DNA of 64,000 nucleotides from Arthrobacter sp. SPG23 (GTDB lineage Bacteria > Actinomycetota > Actinomycetes > Actinomycetales > Micrococcaceae), in contig NZ_JYCN01000021.1 in NCBI RefSeq assembly GCF_000876655.1, positions 124,055 to 188,054 of the forward strand, given 5' to 3'. Shown in pieces: positions 45,279 through 54,707 of this stretch. The position numbers and the translations under genes are program-made. Position 1 is the first letter of the stretch. Each line of letters starts with the position of its first letter. A model generated the notes under the pieces. That model saw only the letters and a list, made by a program, of their open reading frames with translations, searched no databases and had not been told where the DNA came from.

Positions 45279-45328
45279 GTTCAAACTAGGTTCAGTTGCA
45301 TCAAACAACATCAAAAAGCATCAAACGA
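45279..45328 (+). repeat. Helically phased TCA-A repeats upstream of the LysM gene
   Basis: TCA appears at 45281, 45292, 45301, 45311 and 45321. The last three are in near-identical 10-mers (CATCAAACAA, CATCAAAAAG, CATCAAACGA). A 6-bp inverted repeat AACTTG/CAAGTT (45265-45281) precedes them. The run ends just before AAGGAG and the start codon. A multimer-binding regulator such as BldC would fit. Confidence 0.6.
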
Positions 45329-45343
45329 CTAAGGAGCGGGCAC

Positions 45344-46192
45344 ATGGCGGTTTCACGGGGCAGGATGCTTGGCTCGGACGCATCCCTGGCGGCGGCGATT
45401 CTGCTCCTGGGATTCTTTCTGGCGGCCACCGGCGCCTCACTGATGGAACGCTGGCAGCGGTCATCCGCGAAGGCCCAGTCACTTGGCTTCGAAGACCTGC
45501 TCGGATTTGTCGTCAACACCGCCGGACTCATCGTGGTCACCTGGTGGGTCCTGTCGATGGTTATAGCGTTTGCGTCTGCCGCCCTCGAGCGCACCGGGAA
45601 CGGCCGAGCCGCAGAAATCACGGGAAAGTTCAGCCCCGCCTTCATGCGCAGACTCGCTCTCGCCGCAGTGGGACTGCACCTACTGGGCGCACCTTTCGCC
45701 CAGGCCGCTACGGATCCCGCCGCCCCTCAGTGGAGTCCAACCACGCCCGCAGCTGCAGCTGTTTGGGCCCCCACGGAACAGCATGCCCGGGACCTCAGCC
45801 CGAGTTCTTCGCCATCCGCCGGGTGGGCACCAACCACGTCGTCACCCGACGCCGTGGCGGGCCGCGCCGCCCTGGTGTCCGTGTTGCCGGCGATCTCCAC
45901 ATCCGGCGAGAAGGCGGATCCACGGTGGAAGCCGAATGCGCCCCTCGTGAGCCCGGGGCCGCTGGCGGCCCAACCCGGGAGCCGTCCACAGCCGGTTGTC
46001 GACGACGGGCACGTCACAGTGGTTGCCGGAGACTCGCTCTGGAGTATTGCGGCCAGGCACCTGGGCGGCGGCCGCGCGTCCGATCTCGATATCGCCATGG
46101 AATGGCCCCGATGGTATGAGGCCAACAGGGCGGTTATAGGAGACCGCCCCGATGCACTTCTCCCGGGCCAGGTCCTCAGGCCTCCATCCTGA
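45344..46192 (+). CDS. LysM-domain membrane protein
   Basis: A 282-residue protein: three hydrophobic segments (about 14-33, 53-78, 103-120), a Pro/Ser/Thr-rich linker, and a C-terminal LysM-type domain (about 222-282: VTVVAGDSLWSIAARHLGGG, then WYEANRAVIG and LLPGQVL). The LysM domain would bind peptidoglycan outside the membrane. ATG 45344 follows AAGGAG at the usual spacing. It is followed by the Rv3235-family gene, probably in the same transcript. A role in wall organisation or pilus/septum function is inferred. Confidence 0.85.
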   Translation: MAVSRGRMLGSDASLAAAILLLGFFLAATGASLMERWQRSSAKAQSLGFEDLLGFVVNTAGLIVVTWWVLSMVIAFASAALERTGNGRAAEITGKFSPAFMRRLALAAVGLHLLGAPFAQAATDPAAPQWSPTTPAAAAVWAPTEQHARDLSPSSSPSAGWAPTTSSPDAVAGRAALVSVLPAISTSGEKADPRWKPNAPLVSPGPLAAQPGSRPQPVVDDGHVTVVAGDSLWSIAARHLGGGRASDLDIAMEWPRWYEANRAVIGDRPDALLPGQVLRPPS

Positions 46193-46247
46193 CCCTGAAT
46201 CCGCCACAGGCCACCATCAACTATTCGCCATCAATCAGAGGAACGAC

Positions 46248-46796
46248 ATGAGCGCACTGCACCTGGCACCTACATCACCGGCATCGGAACGTTCCGCACC
46301 CGGTATTCCGCCCGCCCGCCGGCTGGCAGCAGTTCCGGCAACGGACGAGATGTCCGCGGGTCATCGTCCGGCCGACGCACCGCCAGGGCCGCGGCCAACA
46401 AATCCGGCCGGAGCCGGCGATAACGGGCGTTCCCTGCGGATTGCGGGCGAGAACAGGGAAGTCTGCGCGATTACCCGCGGGACGGTTCAAGCCGCCATCG
46501 AAGTGCTGGCAGGAACACGGCCTGTCCAGCAACTCTCTCGAAGGCTTGACCAACGGTGCCTGGCCTCATTGCAGCACCGCGCGGCGCTGACCCGTCGGCT
46601 TGCTGCCGGTCCCTCCCCCACAGCAGGTCGCCTGCACCGCAACCCAGTAGTCCGCTCGGTCCGCGCCTGCGAAGTCGCTGCCGGGATCTACGAGGCAAGT
46701 GCCGTGGTCGTGGATGAACTGAGGGTCCGCGCAGTCGCTGTGAGGCTTGAGCGCAGCAACCAGGTGTGGCGCATCACGGCACTGGAGATCGGTTGA
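46248..46796 (+). CDS. Rv3235-family protein (DUF6459)
   Basis: A 182-residue protein with a long Ala/Pro/Arg-rich, probably disordered first half and a compact C-terminal domain: RNPVVRSVRACEVAAGIYEASAVV, then VRAVAVRLERSNQVWRITALEIG. This strand-rich ending with a W-R-I-T motif is the hallmark of the Rv3235 family, which neighbours secA in actinobacteria. AGAGGAAC precedes ATG 46248. Function unknown. Confidence 0.8.
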   Translation: MSALHLAPTSPASERSAPGIPPARRLAAVPATDEMSAGHRPADAPPGPRPTNPAGAGDNGRSLRIAGENREVCAITRGTVQAAIEVLAGTRPVQQLSRRLDQRCLASLQHRAALTRRLAAGPSPTAGRLHRNPVVRSVRACEVAAGIYEASAVVVDELRVRAVAVRLERSNQVWRITALEIG

Positions 46797-46840
46797 CTGA
46801 TCGTCATGAACGCCAACTCACGGTTCAAGCATCCAAACAC

Positions 46841-46896
46841 GGTTGAATACGGGTGAAGACCGGAACAACAGTTCCGGTCTTCACCCGTATTCAACC
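46841..46896. terminator. Perfect 26-bp hairpin between the Rv3235-family gene and secA
   Basis: Bases 46841-46866 are the exact reverse complement of 46871-46896 around a 4-base AACA loop. It lies between convergent genes and can serve both strands. The stem is longer than needed and there is no T run. Confidence 0.8.
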
Positions 46897-46923
46897 CGCT
46901 GCTGTTCGACCAGCCCTCAATCC

Positions 46924-49662
46924 CTAACGCTTCTTCTTTTTGGCCGCCGGCTTGCGTGCGCCGTCCTGGGCAGCCTTGGCCGGGTTTCCGGAGCGCCCCG
47001 ACGACCTGCCTTCAACACGGGTCTGGCTGGCGCCGTCTTCGCCCGGCGCGGTGTACTGCAGCTGGGCCGGCTTCTCCGGCGCTTCCAGTCCGGCAGCGTG
47101 GATTTGCGGCTCGTGGTGCTCCGTGTGCTCACCGGCACCGTCGGCCACGACGACGTCTTCGGCAGGAGTGACCTCGACCTCCAGGTTGAACAGGAAGCCG
47201 ACGCTCTCCTCCCTAATGGCCTCCATCATGGCCTGGAACATGATGAACCCCTCGCGCTGGTATTCCACGAGCGGGTCGCGCTGTGCCATGGCGCGGAGGC
47301 CGATGCCTTCCTTCAGGTAGTCCATCTCGTAGAGATGCTCCTGCCACTTCCGGCCGATCACGGAAAGCACCACCCGGCGCTCCAGTTCGCGCATGCTCTC
47401 TGAGCCGATGGCCTCTTCCCTGGCCTGGTAGACCAGGCGCGCGTCGGAAAGAATCTCCTCCTTCAGGAAGTCCACCGTGATGCGGGACTTGCCGCCGGCC
47501 TCGTCGATGACGTCGTGGGAAGTCACGCTGACCGGGTACAGCGTCTTGAGGTTGGTCCAGAGCTGGTTGAAGTCCCAGTCGTCCCCGGTGCCTTCGGCCG
47601 TTGCTGCGTCGATGAGCGCGGTGATGGTGTCTTCAAGGAAGAACTGCACTTTCTCGTGCAGGTCATCGCCTTCGAGGATCCGGCGGCGGTCCCCGTAGAT
47701 GGCTTCACGCTGGCGGTTGAGGACGTCGTCGTACTTCAGGACGTTCTTGCGCTGTTCCGCGTTGCGGCCCTCGACCTGGCCCTGGGCAGATGCGATGGCC
47801 CGCGAAACCAGCTTCGACTCCAGGGCAACGTCGTCAGGAACGGAACTGTTCATCAGCCGTTCCGCTGCGCCCGAATTGAACAAGCGCATCAGGTCATCCG
47901 TCAAGGAAAGGTAGAACCGCGACTCGCCCGGGTCGCCCTGGCGTCCTGAACGTCCGCGGAGCTGGTTGTCGATGCGGCGGGACTCGTGGCGTTCAGTGCC
48001 GAGGACGTAGAGTCCGCCCAGGTCCAGGACTTCCTCGTGTTCGTCTTTGACCGCCTGCTTGGCCGCCTCGAACGCCGCAGGCCAGGCGGCCTCGTATTCT
48101 TCCGAGTTTTCTTCCGGATCCAGGCCTTTGGCTGCCAATTCAGCGACCGCGGTGAATTCAGCGTTTCCGCCGAGCATGATGTCCGTACCGCGGCCGGCCA
48201 TGTTGGTCGCAACCGTCACGGCACCCTTACGGCCGGCCTGCGCGACGATGGCCGCTTCACGGGCGTGGTTCTTCGCGTTCAGGACCTCGTGCCGGATGCC
48301 TTCCTTGGCCAGCAGCCGGGAGAGGTATTCGCTCTTCTCCACGCTGGTGGTACCCACCAGCACCGGCTGGCCCTTTTCGTGCCGCTCGGCGATGTCCCTA
48401 ACGACGGCATCGAACTTGACCGCCTCGTTTTTGTAGACGAGGTCGGGCTGGTCAATGCGCTGCATGTCCCGGTTGGTGGGGATGGCCACCACGCCGAGCT
48501 TGTAGGTGCTCATGAACTCGGCAGCCTCGGTCTCGGCGGTACCGGTCATGCCGGAAAGCTTGTCGTACATGCGGAAGTAGTTCTGCAGCGTGACCGTGGC
48601 GAGGGTCTGGTTCTCCGCCTTGATCTCGACGCCTTCCTTGGCCTCGATCGCCTGGTGCATGCCTTCGTTATAGCGGCGGCCGGCAAGGATACGGCCGGTG
48701 TGCTCGTCGACGATCAGCACTTCGCCGTCGAGGATGACGTAGTCCTTGTCCCGCTTGAAGAGTTCCTTGGCCTTGATGGCGTTGTTAAGGAACCCGATCA
48801 GCGGCGTGTTGGCGGACTCGTAAAGATTGTGGATGCCAAGGTAGTCCTCGACCTTCTCGATGCCGGCCTCCAGGACACCGACCGTGCGCTTCTTTTCGTC
48901 GACTTCGTAATCCTGCTCGGGCTGCAGCCGCAGGACCACCTTCGCGAACTCGCTGTACCAGCGGTTGGTGTCCCCTTGGGCCGGACCGGAAATGATAAGC
49001 GGGGTACGGGCCTCATCGATGAGGATCGAGTCCACTTCGTCAACGATGGCGAAGTGGTGGCCGCGCTGGACGAGTTCCGTCTGGTCCCAGGCCATGTTGT
49101 CCCGCAGGTAGTCGAAGCCGAATTCGTTGTTCGTACCATAGGTGATGTCCGCGGCGTACTGCTCACGGCGAACGGCGGGGTCCTGGTTGGACAGGATGCA
49201 GCCGCTGCTCAGTCCCAGGAAGCGGTAGACACGCCCCATGAGGTCGGACTGGTATTCGGCCAGGTAGTCGTTCACGGTGACGACGTGCACGCCCTTGCCG
49301 GCGAGCGCATTGAGGTAAGCCGGAGCGGTGGCAACGAGGGTCTTTCCTTCACCGGTCTTCATTTCAGCGATATTGCCCAGGTGCAGGGCAGCGCCACCCA
49401 TCAACTGAACGTCGAAGTGGCGCATTCCCAAGGTGCGGGAGGAGGCTTCGCGGACGGCAGCGAAGGCCTCCGGCAGGAGGTCATCCAGCTTCTCGCCGTC
49501 CTGGTGGCGTTCCCGTAGCCGGTCGGTTTCTTCACGCAGTTCGGCGTCCGTGAAGGTCTTGAAAGAGCTCTCCAGGGCATTGATGGAATCGGCATAGTTC
49601 CTCAACTGCCTCAGGGTCTTTTTGTCACCCGTACGGAGAAGTTTTTCGATAAGTGATGCCAC
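46924..49662 (-). CDS. secA: Preprotein translocase ATPase SecA1
   Basis: Motor of the Sec pathway, 912 residues. Helicase-type features: MKTGEGKT (Walker A), [13 protein letters not shown] (Walker B region), [18 protein letters not shown] and a preprotein cross-linking domain between. The C-terminus after about residue 840 is a Pro/Ala/Lys-rich tail ending KKKKR without the CxC...CH zinc motif of E. coli SecA. The GTG start is preceded by GGGAGC. Conserved position downstream of hpf, as in other actinobacteria. Confidence 0.97.
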   Translation of the reverse strand: MASLIEKLLRTGDKKTLRQLRNYADSINALESSFKTFTDAELREETDRLRERHQDGEKLDDLLPEAFAAVREASSRTLGMRHFDVQLMGGAALHLGNIAEMKTGEGKTLVATAPAYLNALAGKGVHVVTVNDYLAEYQSDLMGRVYRFLGLSSGCILSNQDPAVRREQYAADITYGTNNEFGFDYLRDNMAWDQTELVQRGHHFAIVDEVDSILIDEARTPLIISGPAQGDTNRWYSEFAKVVLRLQPEQDYEVDEKKRTVGVLEAGIEKVEDYLGIHNLYESANTPLIGFLNNAIKAKELFKRDKDYVILDGEVLIVDEHTGRILAGRRYNEGMHQAIEAKEGVEIKAENQTLATVTLQNYFRMYDKLSGMTGTAETEAAEFMSTYKLGVVAIPTNRDMQRIDQPDLVYKNEAVKFDAVVRDIAERHEKGQPVLVGTTSVEKSEYLSRLLAKEGIRHEVLNAKNHAREAAIVAQAGRKGAVTVATNMAGRGTDIMLGGNAEFTAVAELAAKGLDPEENSEEYEAAWPAAFEAAKQAVKDEHEEVLDLGGLYVLGTERHESRRIDNQLRGRSGRQGDPGESRFYLSLTDDLMRLFNSGAAERLMNSSVPDDVALESKLVSRAIASAQGQVEGRNAEQRKNVLKYDDVLNRQREAIYGDRRRILEGDDLHEKVQFFLEDTITALIDAATAEGTGDDWDFNQLWTNLKTLYPVSVTSHDVIDEAGGKSRITVDFLKEEILSDARLVYQAREEAIGSESMRELERRVVLSVIGRKWQEHLYEMDYLKEGIGLRAMAQRDPLVEYQREGFIMFQAMMEAIREESVGFLFNLEVEVTPAEDVVVADGAGEHTEHHEPQIHAAGLEAPEKPAQLQYTAPGEDGASQTRVEGRSSGRSGNPAKAAQDGARKPAAKKKKR

Positions 49663-49704
49663 GTGAAGTTGCTCCCAGTCTCAAGCTGCCGAATTCTGGC
49701 CTGT

Positions 49705-50979
49705 TCAGTCTACGGGAGACACGCACGGCACGTTACGCCTGTTCCCTAAGAGCGGATAGCCCGCTTCGCCAGCAGCTACGGCCGCGGCAAGAGCGGGCGC
49801 AAGGTCCCCGGAGGGCAGCACAACCACACGGTCAAGCCCCAGCCAGTCGGCCATGAGGTGCAGTTCCGCAGCAAGTTCGACGGCGGTGTCCGCCGGGGCG
49901 TCCGGCTCGGCGTGCGCCGCCCTCGCGAGGAGCAGCCCGGACGCCCTGTCAGCCTTGAGGTCGACCCTCGCCACGATGCCGTCCCGCAACAGGAACGGAA
50001 GCACGTAGTATCCGAAACGGCGTTTCGCCTCAGGGGTGTAGATCTCAATCCTGTAGTGGAATCCGAACAGCTCCTCCAGGCGCCGGCGCTCAAACACGAG
50101 CGAGTCGAAGGGGCTCAGAAGCGCCCGCCCGGTCGCCGTGCGAGGGAGCCTGGCGTCAACATGCCGGTAGACCGCCCTGTCCCAGCCCCGGACGGATACG
50201 GGCTCGAGCGTGCCGTCCTCCACCAGGTGCTGCACCGCGATGGCGGCCGCCTTCAGGGGCGTTCGGAAGTAGTCCGCGAAGCAGCGGACGGTGCCGATGC
50301 CGTGGGCCCTGGCCGCGGCATCGATGAGCCGTTCCATCGCAGCCGCAGGATCAGCCTCAGCGCCTCCTCCGCCGTCGAACCCGGAATAAACCCTGGCGGT
50401 CAGCGCGTAGCGCCGTTCAAACTGTTCGGTCCGCGAGGCCGCGGAAACCAGGCCTTCCTCAAACAGATGTTCCAGGACCCTTTTGACCGTATTCCAGTTC
50501 CAGCCCCATTGGTCCCGCTGCCGGTCCTCCACATGGCCCAGCCGGGCGGTAAGTTCCGCGGCGGTCAGGGGTTTTCCCTTTGCGAGTTCTTCGAGGACTT
50601 TCGCGGCCACTCCGGTGCGGAGTTCCGGATCCATGCCTGAGGCCCCCACCCATTTGCGGTTCTGCCACAGCAGCAGGTCCGGGAAGTGGTCCGGCCGGAT
50701 GAAACTGGCTTCGTGTGCCCAGTACTCCGTCATCCTGCGCGGATGCGAGGAAGCCATCCGGTGGAGAATGCCGCGGTCGTAGTTTCCGAGCCGGGAAAAG
50801 AAAGGCAGATAGTGGCTGCGGGCCACGACATTTACGGAATCAATCTGGACCAGGTGGAGCCGGTCAAAGGTCCGGCCCACCGCCCGTGCAGTCACGGGTC
50901 CGGCGGGCCGTCCCTTGTCCAGTCCCTGGGCTGCCAGCGCGATCCGCCGTGCCTGGTTAAGGCTCAGCGATGCGCCCAT
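49705..50979 (-). CDS. YcaQ-like DNA glycosylase (winged-helix domain protein)
   Basis: A 424-residue protein of the YcaQ/AlkX family (HTH_42). The N-terminal LVQIDSVNVVARSHYLPFFSRLG carries the QxD pair that acts in the glycosylase, followed by YWAHEASFI and LLSPFDSLVFERRRLEELFGF, a typical C-terminal block. Family enzymes unhook interstrand crosslinks and excise bulky alkylated bases. GAAGGA precedes ATG 50979. It is located 49 bases downstream of hpf, so it may be read with that gene. Annotation at the level of family is firm, the exact lesion is not. Confidence 0.9.
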   Translation of the reverse strand: MGASLSLNQARRIALAAQGLDKGRPAGPVTARAVGRTFDRLHLVQIDSVNVVARSHYLPFFSRLGNYDRGILHRMASSHPRRMTEYWAHEASFIRPDHFPDLLLWQNRKWVGASGMDPELRTGVAAKVLEELAKGKPLTAAELTARLGHVEDRQRDQWGWNWNTVKRVLEHLFEEGLVSAASRTEQFERRYALTARVYSGFDGGGGAEADPAAAMERLIDAAARAHGIGTVRCFADYFRTPLKAAAIAVQHLVEDGTLEPVSVRGWDRAVYRHVDARLPRTATGRALLSPFDSLVFERRRLEELFGFHYRIEIYTPEAKRRFGYYVLPFLLRDGIVARVDLKADRASGLLLARAAHAEPDAPADTAVELAAELHLMADWLGLDRVVVLPSGDLAPALAAAVAAGEAGYPLLGNRRNVPCVSPVD

Positions 50980-51028
50980 GTCAGTCCTTCCGTTGGCTGG
51001 TCAACACCAGCTTAGGGGGACGCGCGGC

Positions 51029-51754
51029 TCAGGCGCGCGCGGGCTCGTCCTCCGAGCGGTAGGCAAGGATCTTCTCTTCCACGGCTGCTTCACCCGGTTC
51101 GCATGTCTGGTCCAGGCTGATGACGCCATAGGTCCACCCGTCGCGGCGGTACACCACGGACGGTGCTTTCGTTTCCTTATCAACGAACAGGTAGAAGTCG
51201 TGCCCCACAAGCTCCATGTTGTCGACGGCGTCGTCGAGCGTGAGGGATGCCGCCGGGAACACCTTGCGGCGGATCAGGACCGGCGAATCCCCTGCAGGGA
51301 TGTCGTTGTCGACGTCGTACGGCGACTTTTCGACCGGTGCGGCCTGGGGCTCCTGGTGGCTGCTCGCCTCCACGTACAGAGGCTCAGTGGCGCTTGCCGG
51401 CTCAAGGCTGGCGGTCGCTTCGGTGACGGACTTGGGGGTGTGCCGTCCGTGGTGGACCTTCTTGCGGTCCTTCGCCCGGCGCAGGCGCTCAAGAAGCTTG
51501 TTGTAGGCGAGATCGAACGCGGCGAACTTGTCGGCGGCGCTGGCCTCCGCACGGATGACGGGGCCCCGGCCCAAGACAGTCAGCTCAACCGTGAGCAAGT
51601 CTGCGGTCTGGCGGGCCTTGGTCTCCTTGGAGACCTTCGCGTCCACCCGTTGGACCTTGTCTCCCAGCGATGCGATCTTTGAGATCTTCTCGTCGGCGTA
51701 TTCGCGGAAGCGGTCTGAAACCGTCAAATTCCGTCCGCTGATCATGAACTCCAT
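51029..51754 (-). CDS. hpf: Long ribosome hibernation promoting factor
   Basis: Dimerises and inactivates 70S ribosomes in stationary phase. 241 residues: an N-terminal S30AE domain (MEFMISGRNLTVSDRFREYADEK is its start, then RVDAKVSKE), a charged linker (about 100-175), and the C-terminal dimerisation domain (VLIRRKVFPAASLTLDDAV ... LVGHDFYLFVD, VYRRDGWTYGVI). GGAGG lies 6 bases upstream of ATG 51754, which is preferred over the upstream ATG 51793. The 177-bp region upstream contains an AT-rich stretch and repeated GGTACC/GTACC boxes, probably its promoter. Confidence 0.96.
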   Translation of the reverse strand: MEFMISGRNLTVSDRFREYADEKISKIASLGDKVQRVDAKVSKETKARQTADLLTVELTVLGRGPVIRAEASAADKFAAFDLAYNKLLERLRRAKDRKKVHHGRHTPKSVTEATASLEPASATEPLYVEASSHQEPQAAPVEKSPYDVDNDIPAGDSPVLIRRKVFPAASLTLDDAVDNMELVGHDFYLFVDKETKAPSVVYRRDGWTYGVISLDQTCEPGEAAVEEKILAYRSEDEPARA

Positions 51755-51931
51755 GGTGCCCTCCAAATGACTTCGGTGACACGACGGCGACACTTCCCGG
51801 GGCCGATCTGACTGACAGTCGAGCCCCTTTCCGAGCCGCTATCGACAGGTACAACTGATCTTGGTACCCACAACCGACGTTAGTTCATCGCTACCCGTTA
51901 TTCACCTTTTCTTCGTTTATTTTTTTCAAAG

Positions 51932-52852
51932 TCAGCCGCCCATCGCTGCTGTGGCGCCGGGAACGGTTGGTGGATCTCCGACGTCGGGCGGGCGTGTCGC
52001 TGCGAGTACAACGGCACCCACTACGACGCCTCCCGCCTGGTGGACCGCACGTGCTGCTTCCGCCAGCGTGGCTCCGGTGGTCAGCACGTCGTCCACGATG
52101 ATGCATGGGCGTCCACGGATGTCCGGGGCGAGGAGCGCCGGCCTGGCCCGCATGGACCCCCGGACGCGCTTGGCGCGGGCGCCTCGTCCCAGTCCTTTTT
52201 GGCCTCCGGCCATCGCGTGGGCCGGAACCAGCGACTGGAGCCGCTCGGACAGGTCACCGTCAGCCCATGGCTTCTGTCCGAATCCTCTACCCTTGCGCAG
52301 TGCGTCGGCAGGACCCCCCGCACCGAGGCTCCCGCCGCGGTCCAGATTCCGCAGCATGAGGTGCACGGGGCTGAATCCGCGCTTCCTGAATGCGCTGTTG
52401 GTGGTGGGAACGGGTACCAGGCAGTATCCCCGCATTGTTCCGGCTGCACTTTTGATGGCTCTTCCCAGCGCTTTGGACAACACCGACTCGAGGTGGCCCT
52501 GGCCATATTTCTTGAACGACAGCACAGCCTGCGCGAGCTCCTCGCGATAGACACCGGCGGCCACGACGGGAAGGATGACCAAACCGTTCACATCCATCAG
52601 GGCAGGGGCCTGTCCCTCGGCCCTAAACGGAGTCCGTGTGAGCCCGCGCAGCGCCCGTTCACAGGGGCCGCACAGCGTGAAGTCTTCCGTCCCACAGCAG
52701 ACGCACTCCACGGGGGCGGCGAGGGCCAGGAGTTCGCGGACCGAGTCCGCTGCCCGGTCCGCGGCACGCGGCCACCACTGCGCATAGTCGCTCCGGTGTT
52801 TTGCCGACGCCGGCGCGGACGGCTGGAGATCGGGGTCGGGGCTTCTCGTCAC
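51932..52852 (-). CDS. comF: ComF family phosphoribosyltransferase-domain protein
   Basis: A 306-residue protein with a double CxxC zinc site (CVCCGTEDFTLCGPC), a central FKKYGQ region and a C-terminal phosphoribosyltransferase fold with the PRPP loop IIVDDVLTTGATL. These are the marks of ComF, which in transformable bacteria helps DNA uptake and processing. The GTG start has GAAGG 8 bases before it. It is in the lpqB-comF-hpf-secA arrangement, but with a 133-bp gap carrying a TTATCCACA box before it. Confidence 0.92.
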   Translation of the reverse strand: MTRSPDPDLQPSAPASAKHRSDYAQWWPRAADRAADSVRELLALAAPVECVCCGTEDFTLCGPCERALRGLTRTPFRAEGQAPALMDVNGLVILPVVAAGVYREELAQAVLSFKKYGQGHLESVLSKALGRAIKSAAGTMRGYCLVPVPTTNSAFRKRGFSPVHLMLRNLDRGGSLGAGGPADALRKGRGFGQKPWADGDLSERLQSLVPAHAMAGGQKGLGRGARAKRVRGSMRARPALLAPDIRGRPCIIVDDVLTTGATLAEAARAVHQAGGVVVGAVVLAATRPPDVGDPPTVPGATAAMGG

Positions 52853-52919
52853 AGACCAAGCCTTCAGTGCGGGGTGTCCGGGCGCCAGCCCTCCCCCGCC
52901 TATGTGGGTCTGGTTCCTA

Positions 52920-52928
52920 TGTGGATAA
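52920..52928 (-). promoter_or_regulatory. TTATCCACA box upstream of comF
   Basis: A consensus DnaA-box 9-mer on the minus strand, 67 bases before the comF start and pointing toward it, followed by two copies of CCACATAGG. Same orientation and similar distance as at tadA, the cpaB-like gene and the FtsK-like gene. Confidence 0.4.
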
Positions 52929-52985
52929 TGTCCCGCCCGGCGGGCACGCTTCGCGCAGGGCCGGCACCGGCGTCAGCCCGGAAAT

Positions 52986-54707
52986 TCAGCCCGGGAATGA
53001 CGGGTCCACAGGTCCCTTCAGCTGGGGCGACCAGCCGTTTCCGAGGCGCTGGAATATACCGTCAGCGGACTGCCCGAAGATTTCCTCGGGTCCGTTGCCT
53101 GCGCTGATCGCGGTGAGTCCGGGCCAAGGGGCCAGTGGCTGGGGCTGCGATGCTGCCAGGGAAAGCAGTTCAGGGGTGACGTTGTCAGTGGCCGATGCTT
53201 TCATGACCGCTACTGTGGTGTCGCTGACCCAAACGCCCTGGTCCGGTTCCCGGTCCGTCAGGAGGGTTGTTGGGGCAGTCAGGTCACGGGGGGTTCCGTC
53301 CGCATTGCGGACGATGCCGGTCACCTGCACGCGGGTCTTCCCGTTCTGCTCGGAAATCACGAGTGCCCGCACCCCCTCGCGCGACACCCGGAACTCTTTG
53401 ACGGTACGTCCGGCAAGCCAGGCAGGCGCAAGGGTTACGGTGGGCATGGCCGCGCCTTCCGCAACACCCGATGGGCGGTATGCCAGCACTTCTGTCGCCC
53501 CATTGGCGCCCGGCCCGGCAGTCCAGACCCAGTCCTGCTGCCCGAACGACGGGTGGGTGAGAGTGGAGCGGGTAGTCAGTGCCCGCGCTGGCTGGCCCGG
53601 CACGATCGAGTACAACGTGGTCCGGCTGCTGTTCAGGAACGCCACTGACTGCGATATGGGCGATTCGGCGGGGGAAACCGGACCGAGGGCTCCCACGGAC
53701 TGAATATCAGGCAAGGGCGAGACGCGGTTGTTCTCGTACCGGACCAGTTGGCCGTCATTCACGGCAATCTGGCGGGCCGGGACGTTCTTGTCCCGGACGG
53801 GTGGGAGCACGGACCCGTTATCCTCCACGCGCACCAGGTCCTGGTTTGCCCGGAGTTCGACGTTGACGACGTCAGGCTGGCCACGGAAGGTGAGGGCCAG
53901 CTGGGTCTGCATCCTCAGCCTGTCCTCGCTGGAGGCCTCGACGAGTTCTTTAGCCGACAGGTCCACCTGGGCTGCCCCGGAGACCACCGGAACGGACTCC
54001 CGCGTCAGCTTCATTCCGGACGGGAAGGCGCTGACTACGGCTCCCTTGAGATACGGGGCTGGTCCGCTGAGCAGGGCGCTGGTCATAGCTTTGACCGTCT
54101 TCTTTTTGTTGAACCATCTGACGTCGGGCACCGCGTAGGTGAAGCCGGGGTCGTAGAAGTAGATGGGGTAGGCGCCGTAAATCACCTTGAATGTCTGCTC
54201 CGGGATGGCAATTCCGTCAGGGATCGCAGAGATGCGCCACTCACCGTCCACCTGGGTCAGCGTGACCGGAATGTTCTCCTTGGTGCCTTCGGGGAACTGT
54301 GTGGCAATCCCGTCCGCATCGACCGAATAGGCAACATCAAGTTCGTAGTTGAAGACGTTTTCCACTCCGGTCCGGACCACCCTGGTGGAACGGAACACCA
54401 GAGTGCGCTGGTCCGGTTTCCAGGCAACGGAGGCGGCCTGGGTCAGGTATTCCCTCGCAACGGCATAGTCATCCTCGTAGCCGCTGCCGGCGAGGTAGAA
54501 GTCTTCTATGACGGATTCCGGTCCGGCGCCTTCGCGCGGCGCCACCGGAAAGAAGACGGGCGCGTTGTTTGGCTTGCCGGCGCTCTCATCCGTGCTCTTT
54601 CCCACTGGCCCGGAACGGGGAATCTGCGCGCAGGAGGTCAACAGCAGGAGCAGAGCTGTCAACAGGGCAACGGCCAGGTTGACCAACCGTCGTCGGGTTC
54701 CGTTCAT
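52986..54707 (-). CDS. lpqB: LpqB lipoprotein (MtrAB accessory)
   Basis: A 573-residue lipoprotein with a signal peptide ending in lipobox LLTSC (Cys 26), an N-terminal domain of the GerMN/Gmad type (about 60-330) and a C-terminal WD-like beta-propeller-like part with repeated strands. LpqB interacts with the extracellular domain of the sensor kinase MtrB. The ATG overlaps the mtrB stop (ATGA). Conserved gene order mtrA-mtrB-lpqB supports the name. Confidence 0.95.
   Translation of the reverse strand: MNGTRRRLVNLAVALLTALLLLLTSCAQIPRSGPVGKSTDESAGKPNNAPVFFPVAPREGAGPESVIEDFYLAGSGYEDDYAVAREYLTQAASVAWKPDQRTLVFRSTRVVRTGVENVFNYELDVAYSVDADGIATQFPEGTKENIPVTLTQVDGEWRISAIPDGIAIPEQTFKVIYGAYPIYFYDPGFTYAVPDVRWFNKKKTVKAMTSALLSGPAPYLKGAVVSAFPSGMKLTRESVPVVSGAAQVDLSAKELVEASSEDRLRMQTQLALTFRGQPDVVNVELRANQDLVRVEDNGSVLPPVRDKNVPARQIAVNDGQLVRYENNRVSPLPDIQSVGALGPVSPAESPISQSVAFLNSSRTTLYSIVPGQPARALTTRSTLTHPSFGQQDWVWTAGPGANGATEVLAYRPSGVAEGAAMPTVTLAPAWLAGRTVKEFRVSREGVRALVISEQNGKTRVQVTGIVRNADGTPRDLTAPTTLLTDREPDQGVWVSDTTVAVMKASATDNVTPELLSLAASQPQPLAPWPGLTAISAGNGPEEIFGQSADGIFQRLGNGWSPQLKGPVDPSFPG

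Noticed and set aside
46688-47403. Two opposite-strand reading frames that begin with the same eight residues around 46843-46894
   Set aside because: They arise because both initiate inside the perfect 26-bp hairpin; the remainder is antisense to real genes and has no family features.
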